Numbered from the stretch's first letter, positions 1 to 7,475 are shown. The stretch: 12,357 nt of DNA from CAZTKP01 sp964614215 (GCA_964614215.1 CAZTKP010000074.1:1-12357); one strand, 5' to 3'. Notes: a model not told the origin generated them from the letters alone. Numbers and translations: made by a program.

Positions 1-1
1 G

Positions 2-472
2 GAAAGTGCGCAGATGATAAGATGGATGATGGGAAGTCTCGATATGATGGGTTTTATGCCTGTTGTACGTCTTTCAGCGGCACTTCTTTTAATTCCTGTT
101 GCATTTTTTCTGCATAGAGATCTTGATCTTCTGGGAATAGACGGCGAAATAGCCGCAACAAGAGGCGTTAATTCAGAAAAGACATATCTGCTTATTTTTA
201 TTACAGTTTCATTTGCCGTAGCCCTTACGGTATCAGAGACCGGTCCTATAGGTTTTGTCGGCCTTATGGCTCCGCATGTTGCAAGGATCTTTGTCGGAAG
301 GGAACACCGTTATCTTATTCCTGCATCAGTTCTTACCGGAGGAATGCTTCTTCTAGTTTCAGATACTTTTGCAAGAACGGTCATAGCTCCGTCTGAAATA
401 CCCGCAGGGGTCATTACAGCTCTCCTGGGAGGTCCGTTCTTTCTATGGGTTCTTCTTAGAAAAAAGAGTTAG
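2..472 (+). CDS. FecCD/BtuC-family ABC transporter permease, C-terminal part (5' end outside window)
   Basis: This is the inner-membrane permease of an ABC importer for iron-siderophore, haem or cobalamin-type substrates. The reading frame is open to the window edge, so only the last 156 or so residues are present (the family is about 330). An internal ATG at 14 is not the real start. Family signatures are clear: WMMGSLD near the beginning, then GPIGFVGLMAPHVARIFVG, which contains the cytoplasmic coupling helix that contacts the ATPase, and near the end SEIPAGVITALLGGPFF. Four to five hydrophobic helices are visible. The gene ends ten bases before an oppositely oriented lipoprotein gene, so the partner ATPase does not follow directly, although it often does in such operons. 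It may lie upstream or elsewhere. The substrate cannot be told from this fragment. Confidence 0.95.
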   Translation, partial: ESAQMIRWMMGSLDMMGFMPVVRLSAALLLIPVAFFLHRDLDLLGIDGEIAATRGVNSEKTYLLIFITVSFAVALTVSETGPIGFVGLMAPHVARIFVGREHRYLIPASVLTGGMLLLVSDTFARTVIAPSEIPAGVITALLGGPFFLWVLLRKKS

Positions 473-482
473 ATCAAAAAGA

Positions 483-1355
483 TCATTCGACCGTTTCTTC
501 ACACATATCCTGACATGACTGAGGATATTCATCATTGACAAAGCCCTCGGTAAACTCTTCGCAGGTCAAAGCCATAATGTCTTTCATGCAGTCAGGAGCA
601 ATTTCCTCAAGATAGTTGCAGTCAGCATTGATTATTTTATTTTCAATGGCTTTTAGACAGCCTTCAAGTCCACCCATCGCCATATACTGCATCGGGTCAC
701 AGGCCTCGATCTGTTTGCAGGCTCTGGTGACAACATCTTCTTTCGTTGCTGTGCCGTCTCCTATCTCAACAAACATTACGGCATATTTTGAGAAGTGACT
801 TGCCGGAGTCATTATAGGATCGCCTGACATGATGGGGTCGCCTGACATGATCGGGTCGCCTGACATGATCGGATCGCCTGACATGATCGGATCGCCTGAC
901 ATGATGGGATCCCCCGATTTTATTTCACTTCCGTTCCATGAATAGGAATTCTGAGCTTCCCATTTCTGAGACTGTTCGTTAAAGTAGACAATAACAGCCT
1001 TATGACCTTCGGGTGCATCTTTCTGCAGTTTAATAAATAACGGTACACTGAAGTTGAAGACAATTCCTTCCTGTCCGAAAATATAGACCCCGCTACCAAG
1101 TTTATCAGATTCAGGATAGTCAGTTGGATCATCCCATACGATCGATATTCTGGTATCTTCTGTCAGTGCACCCGCTGTTACAGAGACTGCGGCTTCATTA
1201 TCTTCAGTTGTAACTGTTCCTCCGTTTTCAGCGGAAACCATCTCTGAAACGCTGTCAACTTCATCATATTCACTGTCGTTTTTATTTTCGGGTTCTTCAA
1301 AACATGCCGATAACCCGAAAAGAACTAATGATGTGATAAGTAATATTTTCTTCAT
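483..1355 (-). CDS. Lipoprotein with ZU5-like domain, SGDPIM tandem repeats and Cys-rich C-terminus
   Basis: Predicted 290-residue secreted lipoprotein. A short basic N-terminus and hydrophobic core end in the lipobox LSAC, giving lipidated Cys18. Residues about 42-195 resemble a ZU5-type beta domain: GGTVTTEDN, VSVTAGAL, DTRISI, then HFSKYAVMFV as the closing strand. Six copies of SGDPIM (about 147-182) sit in the loop just before that closing strand. The last 80 or so residues are acidic and hold eight cysteines, suggesting a disulfide-bonded helical module. It is the last gene of a probable operon behind the NSS transporter (81-bp gap) and has a strong ribosome site (GGAGGAG, 8 bases before ATG). 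ZU5-like folds usually mediate protein interaction. No enzymatic motif is seen and the function is unknown. The ZU5 assignment rests on motif resemblance only. Confidence 0.85.
   Translation of the reverse strand: MKKILLITSLVLFGLSACFEEPENKNDSEYDEVDSVSEMVSAENGGTVTTEDNEAAVSVTAGALTEDTRISIVWDDPTDYPESDKLGSGVYIFGQEGIVFNFSVPLFIKLQKDAPEGHKAVIVYFNEQSQKWEAQNSYSWNGSEIKSGDPIMSGDPIMSGDPIMSGDPIMSGDPIMSGDPIMTPASHFSKYAVMFVEIGDGTATKEDVVTRACKQIEACDPMQYMAMGGLEGCLKAIENKIINADCNYLEEIAPDCMKDIMALTCEEFTEGFVNDEYPQSCQDMCEETVE
810..917 (-). repeat. Six-copy 18-bp coding minisatellite (SGDPIM units)
   Basis: Six contiguous 18-bp units lie at 810-827, 828-845, 846-863, 864-881, 882-899 and 900-917. The plus-strand consensus is CATGATCGGATCGCCTGA. 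The two units at 864-899 are identical, the one at 846 differs by one base, and the outer units are more diverged. Each unit encodes SGDPIM on the minus strand, so gain or loss of a unit keeps the reading frame. The consensus unit contains two GATC sites. There are no spacers, so this is not a CRISPR. Confidence 0.97.
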
Positions 1356-1363
1356 GTATCAGG

Positions 1364-1370
1364 CTCCTCC
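1364..1370 (-). promoter_or_regulatory. Ribosome binding site of the ZU5-like lipoprotein, within alternative small hairpins
   Basis: On the minus strand GGAGGAG lies 8 bases before the ATG at 1355. The surrounding bases can form either of two mutually exclusive small stems. In plus-strand letters one is TCAGG at 1359-1363 with CCTGA at 1369-1373, and the other is GCTC at 1363-1366 with GAGC at 1372-1375. Each would leave an AGGAG in its loop. Regulatory meaning is unproven. Confidence 0.7.
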
Positions 1371-1388
1371 TGAGCAGATTGTAAACTT

Positions 1389-1404
1389 CATGTTTAGTAA
1401 CATG
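1389..1404. other. Perfect inverted repeat in the NSS-lipoprotein gap
   Basis: CATGTT at 1389-1394 and AACATG at 1399-1404 are perfect inverted arms around a 4-base centre. The site lies in the 81-bp gap between the symporter stop and the lipoprotein start. It could be a weak RNA hairpin in the operon transcript (RNA processing or differential stability) or an operator for a separate lipoprotein promoter. No U-tract follows, so it does not look like a terminator. The gap is AT-rich but I see no convincing -35/-10 pair. Confidence 0.4.
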
Positions 1405-1436
1405 CTGTGTATTAATTTATTATGACTGATCATTGT

Positions 1437-2753
1437 TTATCCAAAAAGTCCAAGTTCGTTAAGAACGATAAATGCAAGAAGAACAGGAGAGATGAACTTT
1501 ACAACAAAGTTGAATACTGCAAAAAGTTTTGTTTTTCCAAATTCTTCGTCCTTCTGCGACTTGCTGACAGCCCATCCGAAGATGAGTATTGTGAGAAGTC
1601 CGCCGATAGGCATGAGATACTTCGTTACTATTCCGTCAAAGAAATCAAGATACGGCTGTCCTCCCGGAGTTTTGAATGAAGACATGGCGGAAAGGAGTCC
1701 CACGAGCCAGATCACCACTCCGAAAAAGATCGTTGCCTTCTTTCTTGAAGAACCTCTTTCATCAACTGCAAAACTTACAACAACTTCAAGAAGCGATATG
1801 GCACTTGTGATTGCGGCAAAGATTATAAGTGAGAAGAAAGAGATGGATATTATATAACCTCCCGGCATCTTTGAGAAAAGTACGGGGAGAGTCTGAAAGA
1901 TGAGGCTCGGTCCGGCCGAAGGTTCAAGGTTGTTCGTAAATACGATGGGAAAGATGGTAAGTCCAGCCATAAGTGCTATGACGGTGTCTATAACAGCGAT
2001 CTGTATGGACGACTGGGAGATAGATATCTCTTTTGAAAGATAACTTCCGTAAGTTATCATCGCACCCATTCCCAGAGAAAGTGTGAAAAATGATGTTCCG
2101 AGGGCTTCAAGCATGACTTTGGGAGTTATGAGTGAAAAGTCAGGATAAAAGAGAAAACTCAGAGCTTTTCCTGCGCCGTCAAGTGTAAGAGCATAGATCA
2201 TAAGTGACAGAAGAAGTATTCCCAGAAGAGGCATCAGAACCTTTGTTACTTTTTCGATACCTTTCTGAACACCGTTGGAAATGATAAGCACACCAAGGCC
2301 CATTACAATAGAATGCCAGAAAATATTGGTTCCCGGACTGGCATACATCTGTCCGAAAAGACCTTTCACCGCTTCTTCAGATCCGGAAAATCCTTTTAAA
2401 CTGAGGAAGAGGTAGTGCATTGTCCATCCGGCAATTACAGAGTAGTAGGAAAGTATGATGATCGCTGTGACAACGCCGGCATATCCAATGAGAGAGAAGG
2501 GGACACTTCCTTTCTGGAAGAATCTGAAAGCGCCGACCGGATTTTTCTGAGATCTTTTTCCTATGTAGATCTCGGCAATAAGAAGCGGCAGCCCTGCAAA
2601 AACAACACTTAAAAGATAGATAAAAATAAATGCTCCGCCGCCGTTCTGTCCGACAACATAGGGGAATTTCCAGATATTGCCGAGCCCGACAGCTCCTCCT
2701 GCCGCTGCAAGAATGAAACCGAGTTTGCCTCCCCAGTGTCCTCTTGATGCCAT
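1437..2753 (-). CDS. Sodium-dependent amino-acid transporter, NSS/SNF family
   Basis: Inner-membrane Na+-coupled symporter of the neurotransmitter:sodium symporter family (LeuT/MhsT/Tyt1 relatives), which import amino acids or related amines. The 438-residue length and hydrophobic pattern fit 11-12 membrane helices, typical of bacterial members. The diagnostic helix 1 is complete: GGKLGFILAAAGGAVGLGNIW, KFPY and NGGGAF, the unwound region that binds Na+ and substrate. A later helix has AAITSAISLLEV, matching the helix 8 region that supplies Thr/Ser ligands for the second Na+ site. The start is supported by GAGGAGG (2761-2767) 7 bases before ATG. It follows the propeller-GGDEF gene by 23 bp and precedes a lipoprotein gene on the same strand, so cotranscription is likely. 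Substrate cannot be assigned; amino acids are the family expectation. Confidence 0.95.
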   Translation of the reverse strand: MASRGHWGGKLGFILAAAGGAVGLGNIWKFPYVVGQNGGGAFIFIYLLSVVFAGLPLLIAEIYIGKRSQKNPVGAFRFFQKGSVPFSLIGYAGVVTAIIILSYYSVIAGWTMHYLFLSLKGFSGSEEAVKGLFGQMYASPGTNIFWHSIVMGLGVLIISNGVQKGIEKVTKVLMPLLGILLLSLMIYALTLDGAGKALSFLFYPDFSLITPKVMLEALGTSFFTLSLGMGAMITYGSYLSKEISISQSSIQIAVIDTVIALMAGLTIFPIVFTNNLEPSAGPSLIFQTLPVLFSKMPGGYIISISFFSLIIFAAITSAISLLEVVVSFAVDERGSSRKKATIFFGVVIWLVGLLSAMSSFKTPGGQPYLDFFDGIVTKYLMPIGGLLTILIFGWAVSKSQKDEEFGKTKLFAVFNFVVKFISPVLLAFIVLNELGLFG

Positions 2754-2776
2754 TACGTAACCTCCTCTTCTTTATT

Positions 2777-5700
2777 TCAGATATTTATAATTTTGAAAAA
2801 ATCCTGTTCAATACCTTCATCAATGTCTTTCATGAACTTGGCTATCTGGTCTTTGTCAGGAATTTTTGTTCCCGGAATAGCCTGTTTCACTTTTGCAACT
2901 CTATCTGAAAGTGCTTTAAAAAGTGCCATGTCAGCCATTAGAAGATTTTCTTCAAAGTTGAGAGCACCTGTACCGGAATAGAACGGCATTGCCGCAAAAC
3001 CTATTGACAGGTCCAGTTTAACGTTCTTATCATAAACTTCTATTCCTGCAGTGGCAAGGTCTATTGCCTTTTTAGCATAGTTGGGAAGGTGGTTGTATTT
3101 TGTATCGTTCAGTATAACGAGGAATTCATCGCCACCCCAGCGTACAACCAGATCGTCCTTTCTGACGCTGTCTTTCAGTGCCTCGGAGAATTTGACCAGC
3201 AGCCTGTCGCCGAAGTCATAACCGAACTTCTCGTTTATCTTTTTTAACCTGTTGATATCAATAAGAAAAAGTCCCGTAACCTTGTCTTCAGAGTGAGGGA
3301 TCTTTATTTCAGTAGTCACTTCATCTGTTCCCTGTTCCTTTCTCTGTGCAAAAAGCTTCCTTTCAAATCTGGGCTGTTCTATCTCAAAGAGGTATCTTCT
3401 GTTACACAGACCGGTCATCGGATCCTTAAGAATTGATTCTTTGAGTTTTTCGTTAGCCTTTACAAGTTCCTCTGTTCTTTTACTGACTATTTCAGTAAGT
3501 TCCTTTTCCCTCATCTTGTGGATCCTGATCTTCATATTGTATGCAGCGAAGATGATCATAAGAAGAAGTGCCGCGATAAATGCTCTGAATCTCTGATCCT
3601 GATAGAAGAACGGTTCAAACTCCGCAGCGATGGTTCCTGTCGAGTAGTTATCAGGGGAGTCGCTGAGAAAAGCTTTGACCATAAATCTATATGATCCGGG
3701 AGATATGTTGGTGTAGGTGGCGCTTCGTCTTTTTCCAGCTTTGTTCCATGAACCTTCAAAACCTTCAAGTTTGTACTGGAACTCAACTTTTTCAGGGTGG
3801 GAAAAGAAGAGAGATGTATAAAGAAATTCAACGCTTCTTGTTCCTGCCGGTATCTCAACGGACTGCTTTCCTTTCAGATCCACAGTTCTGGTGTTATCGA
3901 TCACAGCTCCGGTGATCTTTACGGGCGGGATCTCGATAAGGACCTCGAGCCTGTCGGGATCTATCGTTGCCACACCGCTGATGGTGGGAACCCAGATAGT
4001 ACCGTCAGATGCCTTAAGTATTGAAGGCTGTGACCCTCCGTTACACTCTCCGGCGACCATACCGTCTTCTTCCTTGAACAGGCGGTAGGATACAGTTTGT
4101 TCCTTACCTGTTATAAACGATTCCATATCCTTTGCGGTAATTGTGAAAATACCCCTGTTTGTGGAAAACCACAGAGAGCCGCTGTTGTCCTGAACTATGT
4201 CATGAACTGTGTTGTTGTAGAGACCTTTTCCCTCGTTCAGTTTGATGGTATCTCCATCCGCAAGAATTATTATGCCTTCGGAAAAAGTTGTGATCCATAG
4301 TCTGTCTTTCTGATCAATAAAGAGGCTTGAAGCCTTTAATCCGTCAAGGGCACTGATCCTGGTAAAGCTCTTTTTAAAGCTGTCAAATTTAAACACACCT
4401 TTCTTGATAGTCACAAGGAAGATTTCCCCCTTACTGTTCTCGGCAATATCAAGAACGGAGATCTCTTCATTTTCGATCTCATATGATTCAAGCAGTCCGT
4501 CCTTCCATACGTAGACAGGTCTGTTCGAGTGTCTGTCGGCGATCCAGATATTGCCTCTTGAATCTTCAAAGAACATTGTGGGCGAAACAGGATTTGCAAC
4601 GGAAAAATTATTCACCATCGAGGTGAAGTCCACGATCTTTCTGTCTACAGATACCTGAACACCGTTCCTTCTTGTTCCGATCCATACTCTGTCCTGACTG
4701 TCTGCAAAGACACTGGTGATACTGTTGGTTCTGAGTCCCGATGATGTGTCGTAGATCTTCAGGCCTTCTTTTGTCAGAACTTTTATACCTTCACCGAATG
4801 TAGCTGCCCAGATAGAACCGTCCTTTTTCTGTGTTATAGAGCGTATGTTGCCGGTGTTTATCCCGGGCTGGAAAAGAGTTCCTTCACGAATTATGCACGT
4901 TCCGGTAACTTCGGTGCCGAACCAGATGTTGTTTTCCCTGTCCTCAAAAATATTGATCACTGCGCCGAGTTTTCTGTTTATCTTTCTGGGCATGGTAGAA
5001 AATTTACCCTTATGGAACCTAATGACATCTCCGTCTTCAGTTCCTATCCAGATAGCTTTGCCTGTGTCGGAAGCGACAGATCTGAGCTTTTCCGTCGGGA
5101 GTCCGTCTTCGAGTTTATAGATGTAGTCCAGTTTTCTGTCTTTGATAAGAGCCAGGCCTCTATCCGTTGCAGCCCACATCCAGTCTTTACTGTCTTTTAC
5201 AATGTCGTATGTGAAAGCGTAGATACCTTCAACAGGTTCAAAATGATCGTCCTTAAATATGCTCACGCCTTCAAGTGTTGCGACATAGATGTTTCCTTTG
5301 GAATCTGCTGCCAGTTTTGAGGTAACGTTTGAATTTATCTTGTCATTTTCTTTTGAAAACACATCTTTTGTACCGTCGGGATGAAGTCTTATAACTCCTG
5401 AACTGTATGTAGCCACCCAGATTGTTCCATTGTCAAGACGTATAAAGTGCCTGACAAAATACTCTGTCAGGATGTTCTCTGTGTCTTTTGAGCTGTATAC
5501 TCCGGCGGAGGTTCCCATCAGCAGATCGTTGCCGCCCGTAGAAATAACTGTGGATGTGTTTGCTGAAGCGGCTTTTGTTCTGATGGATTCAAAATTAACG
5601 CCATCGTATCTTGTAACACCTTCCTGTGTGGCGAAATACATGTAACCGTCGCGGTCCTGAAATATGTCCGCAACAGTATTCTGAGGCATACCGTTGGAAG

Positions 5701-5830
5701 AATCGAAACATTCGATATTAAATCTGTTCATGCTGTGTTCAGGATCGAGTCCATAGGCATAGACCGAGACCAGCAGGATCAGAATTGTTAGAACAACTTC
5801 TTTTGGTTTGATGGAAATGATAGCAGGCAT
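2777..5830 (-). CDS. Two-propeller periplasmic sensor with Y_Y_Y and GGDEF (diguanylate cyclase) domains
   Basis: One-component membrane sensor expected to make cyclic di-GMP from GTP. I start it at ATG 5830 (1017 residues): GGAGGAG lies 9 bases upstream, and the longer frame opening at a TTG (5848) would translate that ribosome site as GlyGlu-like codons. Order: signal peptide or anchor (about 8-27); fourteen Reg_prop-type blades (about 45-655) of the form DxxGxxWxGT, i.e. two seven-bladed propellers; Y_Y_Y domain (about 664-742); one membrane helix (about 747-764); coiled coil (about 766-800); and a GGDEF domain (about 802-985). The domain has DPMTGLCNRR, LIDINRLKKIN, an intact GGDEF at 899-903 and RKDD at 890-893, the RxxD product-inhibition site at the canonical five-residue spacing. 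The propeller/Y_Y_Y layout resembles the sensor half of hybrid two-component systems that sense glycan fragments, but here the output is a cyclase. Ligand unknown. Probably the first gene of the operon with the downstream symporter. Confidence 0.95.
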   Translation of the reverse strand: MPAIISIKPKEVVLTILILLVSVYAYGLDPEHSMNRFNIECFDSSNGMPQNTVADIFQDRDGYMYFATQEGVTRYDGVNFESIRTKAASANTSTVISTGGNDLLMGTSAGVYSSKDTENILTEYFVRHFIRLDNGTIWVATYSSGVIRLHPDGTKDVFSKENDKINSNVTSKLAADSKGNIYVATLEGVSIFKDDHFEPVEGIYAFTYDIVKDSKDWMWAATDRGLALIKDRKLDYIYKLEDGLPTEKLRSVASDTGKAIWIGTEDGDVIRFHKGKFSTMPRKINRKLGAVINIFEDRENNIWFGTEVTGTCIIREGTLFQPGINTGNIRSITQKKDGSIWAATFGEGIKVLTKEGLKIYDTSSGLRTNSITSVFADSQDRVWIGTRRNGVQVSVDRKIVDFTSMVNNFSVANPVSPTMFFEDSRGNIWIADRHSNRPVYVWKDGLLESYEIENEEISVLDIAENSKGEIFLVTIKKGVFKFDSFKKSFTRISALDGLKASSLFIDQKDRLWITTFSEGIIILADGDTIKLNEGKGLYNNTVHDIVQDNSGSLWFSTNRGIFTITAKDMESFITGKEQTVSYRLFKEEDGMVAGECNGGSQPSILKASDGTIWVPTISGVATIDPDRLEVLIEIPPVKITGAVIDNTRTVDLKGKQSVEIPAGTRSVEFLYTSLFFSHPEKVEFQYKLEGFEGSWNKAGKRRSATYTNISPGSYRFMVKAFLSDSPDNYSTGTIAAEFEPFFYQDQRFRAFIAALLLMIIFAAYNMKIRIHKMREKELTEIVSKRTEELVKANEKLKESILKDPMTGLCNRRYLFEIEQPRFERKLFAQRKEQGTDEVTTEIKIPHSEDKVTGLFLIDINRLKKINEKFGYDFGDRLLVKFSEALKDSVRKDDLVVRWGGDEFLVILNDTKYNHLPNYAKKAIDLATAGIEVYDKNVKLDLSIGFAAMPFYSGTGALNFEENLLMADMALFKALSDRVAKVKQAIPGTKIPDKDQIAKFMKDIDEGIEQDFFKIINI

Positions 5831-5839
5831 TGAAGCTTT

Positions 5840-5846
5840 CTCCTCC
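5840..5846 (-). promoter_or_regulatory. Ribosome binding site fixing the sensor start at 5830
   Basis: Minus-strand GGAGGAG, 9 bases before ATG 5830. A six-codon in-frame extension to a TTG at 5848 overlaps this site and has no ribosome site of its own, so the shorter protein is preferred. Confidence 0.8.
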
Positions 5847-5871
5847 AAATTAATTAAGGATTACGGACTAA

Positions 5872-5900
5872 AAAATAGCATATATATCAATTGCTAACAA
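5872..5900 (-). promoter_or_regulatory. Candidate sigma70-type promoter for the sensor operon
   Basis: On the minus strand, -35 TTGTTA (5900-5895), a 17-base spacer, and -10 TATTTT (5877-5872). Each box matches the consensus at four of six positions. It would start transcription near 5865, leaving a leader of about 35 bases. It is one half of a divergent pair with the cyclophilin promoter. Confidence 0.45.
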
Positions 5901-5916
5901 GAAAATTCATTTCATG

Positions 5917-5945
5917 TTGATAAAAAAGGAAAGATAGCGTATTAT
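5917..5945 (+). promoter_or_regulatory. Candidate sigma70-type promoter for the cyclophilin gene
   Basis: -35 TTGATA (5917-5922), an exact 17-base spacer, and -10 TATTAT (5940-5945). Each box matches the consensus at five of six positions. A transcript would begin near 5952 and have a leader of about 30 bases ending in the GGAGGAG ribosome site at 5974-5980. Confidence 0.6.
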
Positions 5946-5983
5946 TACCCGCAATTTTTGATCACTTTTTTCCGGAGGAGAAA

Positions 5984-6469
5984 ATGGAAATTACTAAGAA
6001 AGCAGTTTTTGAGACGACAAAAGGTAAAATGACAATAGGACTTTACGGAAACGATGTTCCAGTAACAGTTGAGAACTTTGTAAAGCATGTCGAGGCAGGA
6101 TACTACAATAAGCTCATATTCCACAGAGTCATAAAGAACTTTGTTATTCAGGGCGGCGGAATGCTCAAGGGAATGTTCGAGAAGGCTCCTCTGAGCGATC
6201 CGATAAAACTTGAGATAAATCCGGAAATTAAGCACGAAAAGTACGTTCTTTCCATGGCAAGGACTCAGGATCCTAACAGCGCCACAAGTCAGTTCTTTAT
6301 CTGTAACGCTCCCTGTCCGAGTCTTGATAATAACTACGCGGCTTTCGGAATAGTTCTTGAAGGTCAGGAAACTGTTGATGCCATTACTGACGTGGATACA
6401 CATTCTGTGAAATGGTATGACGATGTTCCTGTTGAAGCAGTTGTTATTGAAAAAGCCTATATGATCTAG
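5984..6469 (+). CDS. ppiB: Peptidyl-prolyl cis-trans isomerase, cyclophilin type
   Basis: Cyclophilin of 161 residues, close to the length of E. coli PpiB. It catalyses cis-trans isomerisation of Xaa-Pro bonds during protein folding. There is no signal peptide, so it should act in the cytoplasm. Family core motifs: FHRVIKNFVIQGG (46-58) with the catalytic-site Arg48, Phe53 and Gln56; the MAR...NSATSQFFI segment that lines the proline pocket; and LDNNYAAFGIV near the end. The Met next to the Phe in human cyclophilin A is Val here, and there is no Trp equivalent to the cyclosporin-contacting residue, as is common in bacterial enzymes. Start supported by GGAGGAG just upstream. It is divergent from the sensor operon and ends 4 bp before the convergent pta stop. 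The symbol reflects family resemblance, not proven orthology. Confidence 0.95.
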   Translation: MEITKKAVFETTKGKMTIGLYGNDVPVTVENFVKHVEAGYYNKLIFHRVIKNFVIQGGGMLKGMFEKAPLSDPIKLEINPEIKHEKYVLSMARTQDPNSATSQFFICNAPCPSLDNNYAAFGIVLEGQETVDAITDVDTHSVKWYDDVPVEAVVIEKAYMI

Positions 6470-6473
6470 GTTA

Positions 6474-7475
6474 TCAGTCTTCCTGTGTTGCCTGAACGGC
6501 AGTTATAGCAGTTACATCGACAATATCACTCACCGAACATCCTCTTGAAAGATCGTTTACAGGTTTTGCGATTCCCTGGAGAAAAGGTCCTATTGCCTTG
6601 GCTCCTGCGAGTCTCTGAACAAGTTTGTATCCGATGTTGCCGCTTTGAAGGTCGGGAAAAATAAGAACGTTAGCCTGTCCTGCTATCGGGCTGTCGGGGC
6701 ATTTTGTCTTTGCAACACTTTCCACTATGGCTGCATCTGCCTGAATGTCTCCATCAACCTGAATGAATGGAGCTTTTTCCCTGACGATATCTGTAGCTCT
6801 TGCAACTTTGTCGACGTAGGGGTGTTTAGCGCTTCCCTTTGTTGAAAAGGAGAGCATGGCCACTTTAGGTTCTATTCCGCAGAGTGTTTTGGCAGTTCCT
6901 GCTGAACAGATGGCTATCTCCGCCAGTTCTTCTGCAGTCGGATCGATATTCACTGCGCAGTCAGAAAATGTAAAGACTCCGTCACAACCGTATTCACAGT
7001 CCGGAACGATCATTATAAATATGCTGGAAACGACCTTGATCCCAGGTTTGGTCTTGATGATCTGAAGTGCAGGGCGTATGGTGTCTCCTGTCGAATGAAC
7101 TGCGCCGCTTACAAGCCCGTCGGCAAGGCCCTGCTGAACCATCATAGTCGAGAAATACACCTCATCTTTCATGGTTTCCATAGCCTGTTCGGGAGTAATA
7201 CCTTTCTTTTTTCTCATTTCATAGAACGAGGCGGCAAAATTATCAAGATATTTACTTTTAGAGGGATCTATGACCTCTATTTCGTTCAGACTTACATCCA
7301 GCTCTCGAGCATTCTTAATTATTTCAGACTCTTTTCCCACAAGAACTATCTTTGCCAGTTTCTCTGCGTGAATGATCTTTGATGCTTTTAGAGTTCTAGG
7401 TTCTGCACCTTCAGGAAAGACAATGGTTTTCTGCGCACTTACAGCTTTGATCTTGAGATTTTTCATTAGGTCCAT
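6474..7475 (-). CDS. pta: Phosphate acetyltransferase
   Basis: Cytoplasmic enzyme interconverting acetyl-CoA plus phosphate and acetyl phosphate plus CoA. With acetate kinase it makes ATP and acetate in fermentation, or activates acetate. At 333 residues it is the short single-domain form, without the N-terminal regulatory extensions of E. coli Pta. Recognisable segments are IVFPEGAEPRTLKA near the start, LADGLVSGAVHSTGDTIRPAL, VFTFSDCAVNIDPTAEELA, and the C-terminal active-site block SGNIGYKLVQRLAGAKAIGP followed by KPVNDLSRGCSVSDIV. Start ATG 7475 has AGGAG (7488-7484) 8 bases upstream, better placed than for the Met at 7466. No acetate kinase gene is adjacent, unlike the common pta-ackA arrangement. 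A paralogous phosphate butyryltransferase is less likely given these motifs. Confidence 0.96.
   Translation of the reverse strand: MDLMKNLKIKAVSAQKTIVFPEGAEPRTLKASKIIHAEKLAKIVLVGKESEIIKNARELDVSLNEIEVIDPSKSKYLDNFAASFYEMRKKKGITPEQAMETMKDEVYFSTMMVQQGLADGLVSGAVHSTGDTIRPALQIIKTKPGIKVVSSIFIMIVPDCEYGCDGVFTFSDCAVNIDPTAEELAEIAICSAGTAKTLCGIEPKVAMLSFSTKGSAKHPYVDKVARATDIVREKAPFIQVDGDIQADAAIVESVAKTKCPDSPIAGQANVLIFPDLQSGNIGYKLVQRLAGAKAIGPFLQGIAKPVNDLSRGCSVSDIVDVTAITAVQATQED

Noticed and set aside
473..482. GATC-AAAAA-GATC as a terminator between the permease and the lipoprotein
   Set aside because: GATC is self-complementary and the stem would be only four bases with no flanking T-run.
810..917. Possible CRISPR array from short regular repeats
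   Set aside because: The 18-bp units abut with no spacers and encode SGDPIM in frame inside a lipoprotein gene.
5945..6403. Minus-strand 152-codon ORF
   Set aside because: Antisense shadow of the cyclophilin gene, whose plus-strand product is unmistakable.
6456..6470. CCTA...TAGG as a bidirectional terminator between the cyclophilin and pta genes
   Set aside because: Only four base pairs, AT-rich, with no T-run on either side.
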